Below, piece after piece: positions 47,255 to 54,908 of a stretch of DNA of 64,000 nt (positions within the stretch are counted from its first letter, which is position 1; each line of letters begins with the position of its first letter). This DNA is from Oscillospiraceae bacterium. GTDB taxonomy: Bacteria > Bacillota > Clostridia > Oscillospirales > CAG-272. The notes below the pieces were generated by a model. That model did not search any database, was not told the DNA's origin, and saw nothing but the letters and a program-made list of their open reading frames with translations. The stretch spans positions 1 to 64,000 of the forward strand of contig SVRT01000006.1 in assembly GCA_015064685.1 (NCBI GenBank), given 5' to 3'. The translations under genes and the position numbers were made by a program.

Positions 47255-47300
47255 ATTTTCACCTTTCATTTGGAACAATAATCCCGATTTGCACGCCACC

Positions 47301-47469
47301 GCTCGATTCAGAAGCAAGCGAGACAAGGCGTACCGGAGTAAGCAAACTTGGACGGCTTTGCAATGCAAAGCCGCTGCGACATCAAGTTGTTTCAGACACG
47401 AAAAGTGTCACGATGTCGCGTAGCTGCTTGCGAGGAACAACGCAGTATCGCGAAGCTTATCAATCGAGC
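47301..47469. repeat. Family H element (copy 2), overlapping the purM stop codon
   Basis: TIRs GCTCGATTCAGAAGC ... GCTTATCAATCGAGC. Confidence 0.72.
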
Positions 47470-48509
47470 ACGACACCCTCGTCGCCCTTGACGATCTCGC
47501 CTATCACATACGCCGTCTCGCCGTTTTCGGTGAGTATCTCGAGCGCCCTGTCGACCTGTGCCGCAGGCACGACAACGCTCATTCCGACACCCATATTGTA
47601 GGTGTTATACATATCTCTCTCGGGGATGTTGCCCGTCTTTGCGATAAGATCGAAGATGGGAAGCACTCTGACCGCGCTCTTGTCGATCTTCGCGGTGAGT
47701 CCCTTCGGGATCGATCTCGGAATATTCTCGTAGAATCCGCCGCCCGTGATGTGGCTGATTCCCTTCACGTCGACCTGCTCGAGCAGTGCAAGTATGCTCT
47801 TTACGTATATCTTGGTCGGTGTTAGAAGCGTCTCGGCAATGCTCTTGCCGCCAAGCTCGGGGCAAGGAACGTAGAGAGAATCGGGGTTCTTGTCTATCTC
47901 AAACACCTTTCTGCACAAGGAAAATCCATTCGAGTGGACACCCGTGGACGCAAGCGCGATCACAACGTCGCCCTCTGCCATTCTCGTGTTATCGAGTATC
48001 TTCTTCTTGTCAACTATGCCGACCGCGAAGCCTGCAAGGTCGTAGTCCTCCTGCGGCATCATACCGGGATGCTCGGCAGTCTCGCCGCCGATGAGCGCCG
48101 CGCCCGACTGAACGCAACCCTCCGCAACACCGCCGACGATAGCCGCGATCTTCTCGGGAATATTCTTTCCGCACGCGATGTAGTCAAGGAAGAAGAGAGG
48201 CTTCGCTCCGCAGCAGATAATGTCGTTTACACACATAGCGACCGCGTCAATGCCGATCGTGTCGTGCTTGTCCATAAGGATCGCCATCTTGACCTTCGTG
48301 CCGCAGCCGTCAGTACCCGAAACGAGTACAGGCTCCTCCATTCCCGCAACGGGCAATCCGAAGCAACCGCCAAAGCCTCCGACGTCGTCAAGACAGCCCT
48401 CGTTCTTCGTCCTTGCGATGTGCTTCTTCATAAGCTCGACCGCCTTGTATCCCGCGGTAATGTCAACTCCCGCCGCAGCGTAACTCTCACTCTTTGAATT
48501 GTTGTGCAT
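47460..48509 (-). CDS. purM: Phosphoribosylformylglycinamidine cyclo-ligase
   Basis: YAAAGVDITAGYKAVELMK; VSGTDGCGTKVKMAI; GGETAEHPGM. Confidence 0.96.
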   Translation of the reverse strand: MHNNSKSESYAAAGVDITAGYKAVELMKKHIARTKNEGCLDDVGGFGGCFGLPVAGMEEPVLVSGTDGCGTKVKMAILMDKHDTIGIDAVAMCVNDIICCGAKPLFFLDYIACGKNIPEKIAAIVGGVAEGCVQSGAALIGGETAEHPGMMPQEDYDLAGFAVGIVDKKKILDNTRMAEGDVVIALASTGVHSNGFSLCRKVFEIDKNPDSLYVPCPELGGKSIAETLLTPTKIYVKSILALLEQVDVKGISHITGGGFYENIPRSIPKGLTAKIDKSAVRVLPIFDLIAKTGNIPERDMYNTYNMGVGMSVVVPAAQVDRALEILTENGETAYVIGEIVKGDEGVVLD

Positions 48510-48558
48510 TTCTGTTCTCCTTGTATTTTTTCTGTGTTAATTATATATATTATGGTTT

Positions 48559-48810
48559 CAAATTTTAATTTGTCGGTGCGTTCGAACAATCCCTCAGTCT
48601 CGCATTCGCTCGACAGCTCCCTTTACACAAGGGAGCTTCACCTCAAAGGTTGAGAACGAGGCTGCAGTGAGTTTCACTTTATCCGTAAAGGATTTCACGG
48701 CTACAAAGCGCACAAACGTCCACCAACAAAGCTCCCTTGTGTAAAGGGAGCTGGCGCGCCTCCGTGCGCGTCTGAGGGATTGTTCGCCTCCCCGATAAAT
48801 TGCAATTTAT
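48559..48810. repeat. Intergenic structured element, family B (copy 3)
   Basis: CAAATTTTAATTTGTCGG ... CGATAAATTGCAATTTAT; AACAATCCCTCAGTCTCGC interior. Confidence 0.85.
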
Positions 48811-48819
48811 CAACTTTTA

Positions 48820-50247
48820 TTATTCTTTTCCGTTCCAGCAATAGGTACAGAGCTCGTCCTCGTCAAGTCCTATTGCCTTGACGATACCCTCGAGGGTCTG
48901 GAACTCAAGGGAGGCAAATTTCATATTTTTGCAGATCCTCTCGCGCAATTTTTTGCCGCGCTCGGTCTCGGGGCTGCTGTACTCCTCGATATATTTGAAG
49001 CCCTCCTCGCCCTCAAGCTCTACTATCGTTCTGCGCGCGATAAGCTCCATATCACTTGTCGAGCGTGAGAAATTGAGGAACTTGCATCCGTACATAATAG
49101 GCGGGCACGCGCTTCTCATATGGACCTCCTTCGCTCCGTTGGAGTAAAGGAAATCGACCGTCTCCTTGAGCTGTGTTCCGCGGACGATCGAGTCGTCGAC
49201 GAAGAGTAATTTTTTCCCCTCGATGAGATCGTGGATCGGGATAAGCTTCATTTTTGCGACTTTTTTTCTGTCCGCCTGCTTTGCCGTCGTGAAGCTTCGC
49301 GGCCAGGTGGGTGTATATTTGATAAACGGACGGGCAAACGGCACCTCACAGGCGTTCGCGTAGCCTATCGCGTGGGGCGTTCCCGAATCGGGAACTCCGC
49401 AGACGTAGTCAATGCCCTCGAGCTTGCCAAGCTTGCGATCGTTTTCACAGAGTATACTTCCGTTTCGGCATCGCATTACCTCGACGTTGACTCCCTCGTA
49501 GCTCGCGGTCGGATAACCGAAATATGACCAGAGGAAGGCGCATATCTTCTTTTTCTTAAGCGGCGGGGAGAGCTGACTTATTCCGTCAGCACGGATCTCG
49601 ACGATCTCGCCCGGTCCCAGCTCGCGCTCGTCGTCAAAGTCAAGCTTTTTGTAGGCAAAGGACTCAAAGCTGACCGCGTATCCGTCCTTACCCCGTCCGA
49701 CAAGCACCGGCAGTCTGCCGAGTTTATCTCGGGCGGTGATGAGCGTTCCGTCCTCCTTGAGGATAAGGATGCTCGCCGTTCCCTCGATAGACTCCTGCGC
49801 GAATCTTATTCCGTCCGTAAAATTATCCTTTCTGTTGATGAGCGCCGCGACGAGCTCGGTCGAGTTGACCACTCCCGCAGTCATCGCGTTAAAGTGCGCG
49901 CCGCTGCTGACCGAGAAAAACTCCTCGATAAGCTTATCGGCATTGTTGATAACTCCGACCGTGCAAATGGCGAACGCGCCAAGCTTTGAACGGATGATGA
50001 GCGGCTGAGGATCGCTGTCGCTTATACAGCCGATCGCGCTTGTGCCGCGCATCTCCGAGAATATGTTCTCAAATTTCGTGCGGAAGGGCGAGTTCGATAT
50101 GTTGTGTATCGAACGCTGAAGTCCGTCCTCGGGGTGGTATGCCGCGAGTCCTGCCCTTCTCGTTCCCAGGTGTGAATGATAGTCCGTGCCGAAAAATACG
50201 TCAACGAGACATTCTTTTTTTGATGCGATTCCAAAAAATCCGCCCAT
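48820..50247 (-). CDS. purF: PurF-like amidophosphoribosyltransferase lacking the N-terminal catalytic Cys
   Basis: MGGFFGIASKKECLVDVFFGTDYHSHLGTRRAGLA; PRPP site KKLLFVDDSIVRGTQLKE; C-terminal CTYCWNGKE. Confidence 0.88.
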   Translation of the reverse strand: MGGFFGIASKKECLVDVFFGTDYHSHLGTRRAGLAAYHPEDGLQRSIHNISNSPFRTKFENIFSEMRGTSAIGCISDSDPQPLIIRSKLGAFAICTVGVINNADKLIEEFFSVSSGAHFNAMTAGVVNSTELVAALINRKDNFTDGIRFAQESIEGTASILILKEDGTLITARDKLGRLPVLVGRGKDGYAVSFESFAYKKLDFDDERELGPGEIVEIRADGISQLSPPLKKKKICAFLWSYFGYPTASYEGVNVEVMRCRNGSILCENDRKLGKLEGIDYVCGVPDSGTPHAIGYANACEVPFARPFIKYTPTWPRSFTTAKQADRKKVAKMKLIPIHDLIEGKKLLFVDDSIVRGTQLKETVDFLYSNGAKEVHMRSACPPIMYGCKFLNFSRSTSDMELIARRTIVELEGEEGFKYIEEYSSPETERGKKLRERICKNMKFASLEFQTLEGIVKAIGLDEDELCTYCWNGKE

Positions 50248-50287
50248 TTGTTACCTGCTTTCTTTCTTGTGTGGGGGTGGGTGTGTA

Positions 50288-50541
50288 TTATAAATTGCGG
50301 TTTAGCGGGGACGCGAACAATCCCTCAGACGCGCACGGAGGCGCGCCAGCTCCCTTTACACAAGGGAGCTTTACCTGAAAGGTGGAGAACGTGGATATAG
50401 TGAAATTGTCTTTAAATTTAAAAGGGTTTCACATCTATAATGCGTACGAACATCCACCAACAAGCTCCCTTGTGTAAAGGGAGCTGTCACGCCTTGCGCG
50501 TGACTGAGGGATTGTTCGTCTCACCGATAAATCAAAATTTG
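50288..50541. repeat. Intergenic structured element, family B (copy 4, inverted polarity)
   Basis: ATAAATTGCGGTTTAGCGG ... CGATAAATCAAAATTTG. Confidence 0.85.
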
Positions 50542-50557
50542 ATAATGACGATATGAT

Positions 50558-51052
50558 TTATCTATTGTACTCCGCGGCGATCTCGGCATCCTTTTCGAGG
50601 ACCTTTTTTGCGTCGGCTTCGCGCTTTGCGACGAGTCTCGCGTCAAGCTCCGCGTCCGAGAGAGCGAGGATCTGTGCCGCAAGGAGAGCCGCGTTACCTG
50701 CGCCGTCGATAGCGACGGTGGCAACGGGAATACCCGTCGGCATCTGAACTGTCGAAAGGAGCGCGTCGAGTCCGTCAAGATTTGACGACTTGCAAGGAAT
50801 ACCGATCACGGGGAGGGTCGTGTTAGCCGCAACCGCGCCTGCCAAGTGAGCCGCCATTCCCGCCGCCGCGATGATAACGCCAAAGCCGTTCGCCTTTGCA
50901 TTCTTCGTAAACTCAGCCGCCTCTACGGGAGTGCGGTGTGCGGAATAAACGTGTACCTCGTAAGGAATAGAGAGCGAATCAAGCATATCAATACCCTTCT
51001 TTACAATAGGCATGTCGCTCGCGCTACCCATAATAATTCCAACCTTTTTCAT
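50558..51052 (-). CDS. purE: N5-carboxyaminoimidazole ribonucleotide mutase
   Basis: VGIIMGSASDMPIVKKG; EVHVYSAHRTP; AAAGMAAHLAG. Confidence 0.96.
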   Translation of the reverse strand: MKKVGIIMGSASDMPIVKKGIDMLDSLSIPYEVHVYSAHRTPVEAAEFTKNAKANGFGVIIAAAGMAAHLAGAVAANTTLPVIGIPCKSSNLDGLDALLSTVQMPTGIPVATVAIDGAGNAALLAAQILALSDAELDARLVAKREADAKKVLEKDAEIAAEYNR

Positions 51053-51103
51053 CTTCTGTCTCCTTTAAAATTCTATCAATATGTTAGCGTGCTGTCATTT
51101 TTT

Positions 51104-51180
51104 AAGTGATATTTTTGCTTCGCAAAAGTGATATTGCGCTTTCGCGCAGTGATATTCGTGCTTCGCACGAGTGTTATTCG
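51104..51180. repeat. Tandem mini-hairpin array (family F, copy 2, half)
   Basis: AGTGATATTTTTGCTTCGCAAA AGTGATATTGCGCTTTCGCGC AGTGATATTCGTGCTTCGCACG AGTGTTATTCGCG. Confidence 0.75.
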
Positions 51181-51366
51181 CGCCTTCCAAAACCTCTCTA
51201 TCGCCCCAAACACTCCACGGCGCGAGATGCTCGCCGAAGGCGAGCGAGAGAGGGATCCTTAAGGGAGAGAGGATCGCAAGAAGCTCGGCAAAAAGCACCA
51301 AGCTTAATTTATCAACCGCTCAGCCGAGATTCGCAGCGCCTCTTTCCCTTGAGCGGCGCTCCTTTG

Positions 51367-51514
51367 GTTACTTTCCTTCGCTGTTGAAGGAAAGTAACGT
51401 AAAAAACCTCGCTTCTTTCGTTCTTTTCTTGTCGCCAATGACAAGAAAAGAACATAAAATCCTCTTTCTCATCCTCACCGTTGAAGGAAAGTAACGTAAA
51501 AAACCTCGCTTCTT
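51367..51514. repeat. 35-bp direct repeat (51383, 51480) with a GTTACTTTCCTTC/GAAGGAAAGTAAC palindrome
   Basis: GTTGAAGGAAAGTAACGTAAAAAACCTCGCTTCTT occurs twice; each copy followed by a TCTTTTCTTG... hairpin. Confidence 0.8.
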
Positions 51515-51844
51515 CCGTCTTTTCTTGCCGCGCAAGAAAAACAAAAAGGGCGCACTTATCCATAGAAAATAAGTGTGCCCAGACGGTCGGCTATATTAAT
51601 TTCTGTTTCATGTGGGCAAGTCCACGCGGAATTATGGCATCTGTTCCTTTCGTTCAAGTTCCGACTGCCAAAAAATTCCACTTTCCGTCAGTTGCAGAAA
51701 TCCTCAAAATTCACAATATTATCTTACCACAAACACCCCAAAATGTCAAGTGCTTTTTACCAATACTTGCTCCAAAAATCAACCAATATTTTTTTCTTTT
51801 TTTCGCTCTCCCGTAAGCATCTTTCACAAAGAGGTGCAAAGGTG

Positions 51845-52282
51845 CTATTTTCCCGCCTTTTCTCTGTGTCGGCGCGCCAAAAAATGCACAGCCGTACATA
51901 GAAGCACGCCAAACGCGTACCCCGATGCATCAAGCCAGACGTCACTCAGCGCAGGACCTCTGCCGCTGAAGATCTGTATAGTCTCGTCAATAAGCGGCAC
52001 AGAGATGCCGAAAAGCGCACAGAGAGTCAGCTTAAAGCCGCGATGATCTGTAATTTCGCTTATCCAAAGCAGAAAGGTCGCTCCAAGCGCGGCAAACTCG
52101 CAAAAATGCGCCGCCTTGCGTAAAAAGTGATGCCCCTCGTCGCTCGCTCCCTGCTCACCGCCGAGTATATCCGCGATAAAGTGACTTATTGCCCCCGACA
52201 CCTCGCGGCTGAGAAGCGAATTGCCCCAGATAAAGCATAAAATCAGACATAGGATCACAAAATATATACGTTTTTTCGTCAT
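51845..52282 (-). CDS. VanZ family protein
   Basis: KAAHFCEFAALGATFLLWI...DETIQIFSGRGPALSDVWLDASGYAFGV. Confidence 0.9.
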   Translation of the reverse strand: MTKKRIYFVILCLILCFIWGNSLLSREVSGAISHFIADILGGEQGASDEGHHFLRKAAHFCEFAALGATFLLWISEITDHRGFKLTLCALFGISVPLIDETIQIFSGRGPALSDVWLDASGYAFGVLLCTAVHFLARRHREKAGK

Positions 52283-52294
52283 ATATCGCCCTCG

Positions 52295-53077
52295 CTATCT
52301 GCCCGGTGTCCAGATTGGAGTAGCAGTCGAGAGTATCTTTTCGCTATTCTCACAAAGCTTTTCTATCGGAGCTGTACCGAGCTTTTTCTCGATCGCCGCG
52401 AGCGCCTCTTTTATCTTTGGCGCGCGCCTCTCCATATTGTGCGCATCACTGCCGAGCAGGTGTATCTTTCCGTCCTCGAGAAGCTTCAAGGCTCGCTTGC
52501 GCGTCCATATACCAAGAAATGCCTCCGCGTTGCTCTGTATCAGCATTCCTTCCTTGATCATTTCGTCCAGCATTTCCTGCCTGAAATACTGAAAATACCT
52601 CTCCACGTGAGCGATTATTGGTGTAATACCGTACTTCGCCACGATCAGACGAAGCTCCTGCACCATAGCCGAGGTCCATTTGTCAAACGGCATCTCAACA
52701 AGCAGGTATTTCGTTCCCGAAATACACATTTTCTCAAGCTCGGAGCACATACTCATCGCATTGAAGAACATGACCTCCGCGCCAAGATAAACGCTTGGCA
52801 TCGCGCAGGCATCTCTGCCCTCTTCTTCAAGGATCGATTCGATTTTATCTGCCAGATGCTTGGCGGTAGCGTCGCGCGTTTCAATAAACTCACGTGGCTC
52901 ATCTTTATTCGCGTAAAAATGAGGAGTTGCAACGACTTTTTTTACTCCTTGATCATAAAGGGACGACAGCATAGCGACAGATTCCACGCTGCTTTTACTT
53001 CCGTCGTCAAAGCGCGGAAGAATATGTGAATGAATATCTGAAACCGTTATTATTTCCGTGCTCATTTTCTCCTCCAT
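52295..53077 (-). CDS. CpsB/YwqE-like tyrosine-protein phosphatase (PHP family)
   Basis: DIHSHILPRFDDGSKS; ATPHFYAN; PIIAHVERY; LLGSDAHNMERR. Confidence 0.92.
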   Translation of the reverse strand: MEEKMSTEIITVSDIHSHILPRFDDGSKSSVESVAMLSSLYDQGVKKVVATPHFYANKDEPREFIETRDATAKHLADKIESILEEEGRDACAMPSVYLGAEVMFFNAMSMCSELEKMCISGTKYLLVEMPFDKWTSAMVQELRLIVAKYGITPIIAHVERYFQYFRQEMLDEMIKEGMLIQSNAEAFLGIWTRKRALKLLEDGKIHLLGSDAHNMERRAPKIKEALAAIEKKLGTAPIEKLCENSEKILSTATPIWTPGR

Positions 53078-53103
53078 TGATACTTTTTACCGTATAATCA
53101 ATT

Positions 53104-53127
53104 AAAACCGAGTCACAACTCGGTTTT
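53104..53127 (-). terminator. Perfect hairpin AAAACCGAGT-CACA-ACTCGGTTTT between cpsD-like and cpsB-like genes
   Basis: 10-bp perfect arms, T-rich tail. Confidence 0.6.
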
Positions 53128-53136
53128 AATTTAATT

Positions 53137-53865
53137 TTATTTTTTATTTGTTCCTTTTTTATTCTTGCTATGATAATCGCCGTAGTAATAATGCTTCTTG
53201 CTATCCTTGCCGCTCTTAGCACCTATCCTGTTATAAACAAAGCCCAGTATCTTTACTCCAACGTACTCGAGTTGCCTGATCGTCTCAACAACGTCGCGAC
53301 GGCGCGTCTTACCGTGTCTTACAACGATGATCATTCCGTCAAGATACTTAGATACAGCTACGGGATCCGATACAGAAAGCACGGGTGGAAGGTCAACTAT
53401 AATATAGTCGTATTTCTCCTTGCAGCCATCAAGGAAGGTTGCCATTCTCTGAGATCCGATAAGCTCAGAGGGATTGGGTGGAATGTGTCCCGAAGACAAA
53501 ACGTCCATATTCTCATGGTGAACACCGTGCTGCACCTTGATATTCTCGTTTCCCGAAAGAGTTTCGGAAAGACCGGGCTCCATAGGGATCTCAAGAGTAG
53601 TGTAAACAGAGGGACGGCGCATATCAGCGTCAATAAGAAGCACCTTGTTTCCTGCCTCCGCAAGTGAATACGTAAGGTTTATTGACGTTGTACTCTTTCC
53701 CTCCTGAGGACATGAGCTACAAACGCCTATAACCTTTCCACCTACAGTGTCGGGAAAAGCGAAGGAAATATTTGTTCGCAACAGGTTATACGCCTCTCTT
53801 GACTCATAGTTAAGGGCGTCGCAAATGTTGCTGTGTTTTTTGTTTTCAATTACTTTTTCTTTCAT
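53137..53865 (-). CDS. CpsD/YwqD-like tyrosine-protein kinase
   Basis: Walker A SSCPQEGKSTTSINL, A' LLIDADMRRP, Tyr-rich tail KHYYYGDYH. Confidence 0.92.
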   Translation of the reverse strand: MKEKVIENKKHSNICDALNYESREAYNLLRTNISFAFPDTVGGKVIGVCSSCPQEGKSTTSINLTYSLAEAGNKVLLIDADMRRPSVYTTLEIPMEPGLSETLSGNENIKVQHGVHHENMDVLSSGHIPPNPSELIGSQRMATFLDGCKEKYDYIIVDLPPVLSVSDPVAVSKYLDGMIIVVRHGKTRRRDVVETIRQLEYVGVKILGFVYNRIGAKSGKDSKKHYYYGDYHSKNKKGTNKK

Positions 53866-53899
53866 TTGTTTCTCCTGATAATCGGCTTCGCTTTATCCG

Positions 53900-54682
53900 T
53901 TAATTCCTATGGGTATAATTGTATCCGTATCTATGTCCGTATTTTTTATACGAATGTCCGGGATTATTGGAATCCGGGATGATCGAAAGCATAGGTATCT
54001 TGTCCTTATACGTGTCGATGAGCCAATCCTCTCCGTCGAGAGTATCCTTTGAAAAATGCGCAACAAGAATTGCTGCAAGGCTGATAACCAATCCAACAAG
54101 CGCACCAAGTATTATTGCGAGGGGCTTATTGGGAGAAGAAGGAGCATTAGGCATTTCGGGATTACTGATAACCTTACCCTCAGCACCGTTGAGAAGATCC
54201 TGAATCTGCAACACTTCACAAAACGCAGAAATAACGTATGTGCAGATCACCTTTGCCTCCTCGGGATTTGTGCTCTTGACCTGTACCTCAACGTATCGCG
54301 AGCCCTCGGCTGCAGTCGTTTTAATGGATTTATACAGATAATCAACCGTATATACCCTACCAAACTTTTCTGCCTCTTTACTATTGTTAAGCATCTCCGC
54401 CGCCCTTTCAAGAGTGACGTTTCCGGTAAGTATCTTCGCACTGTCCACAGCGATGGTTTGTCCTGCAATTACATCCTGGTATGAGGTCATATTATTGTTG
54501 TTAACACCAACCATAGCATTCGACGTATACATAGGTGTTGCAAAATAGTTAACGTACGTAAACGCTATGGCAATACCAATCACGGTTGCGATCAAAACTA
54601 TCCACCAATACTTTACAGCAACGCGTAAAAGCTGTCCAATTGATATATCGCGAACGTTTTCTTCCATTCCATTTATCTCCAC
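53900..54682 (-). CDS. CpsC/YwqC-like polysaccharide chain-length regulator (Wzz family)
   Basis: Two TM helices flanking extracytoplasmic region; PNAPSSPNKPLAIILGALVG proline motif; Tyr-rich tail. Confidence 0.9.
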   Translation of the reverse strand: MEINGMEENVRDISIGQLLRVAVKYWWIVLIATVIGIAIAFTYVNYFATPMYTSNAMVGVNNNNMTSYQDVIAGQTIAVDSAKILTGNVTLERAAEMLNNSKEAEKFGRVYTVDYLYKSIKTTAAEGSRYVEVQVKSTNPEEAKVICTYVISAFCEVLQIQDLLNGAEGKVISNPEMPNAPSSPNKPLAIILGALVGLVISLAAILVAHFSKDTLDGEDWLIDTYKDKIPMLSIIPDSNNPGHSYKKYGHRYGYNYTHRN

Positions 54683-54817
54683 ATCTTATTTTTTTCTCAC
54701 AAGGGCATACAAAAAACATACCCTTAATATTGTATCACAACTTTTTTTCTTTGTCAATAGGAATGTTTCTTTTTCCCGTGTACCATCACAGATATTTTTT
54801 GCATCAATCAACATCAG

Positions 54818-54855
54818 AAAAACAGGGCTTGCATATCTGCAAGCCCTGCTTTTGT
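54818..54855 (-). terminator. Terminator-like hairpin CAGGGCTTGCA-TATC-TGCAAGCCCTG
   Basis: 11-bp arms 3' of the 54909 gene. Confidence 0.65.
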
Positions 54856-54908
54856 CTTATTTCGCTTTAAAATTTGTTTTTTTGCTCAAAACACGCTTCT
54901 TTTCCCCG

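Noticed and set aside
51312-51563. 83-aa minus-strand ORF in the repeat cluster upstream of purE
   Set aside because: Built from the 35-bp direct repeats and hairpins; no credible protein features.
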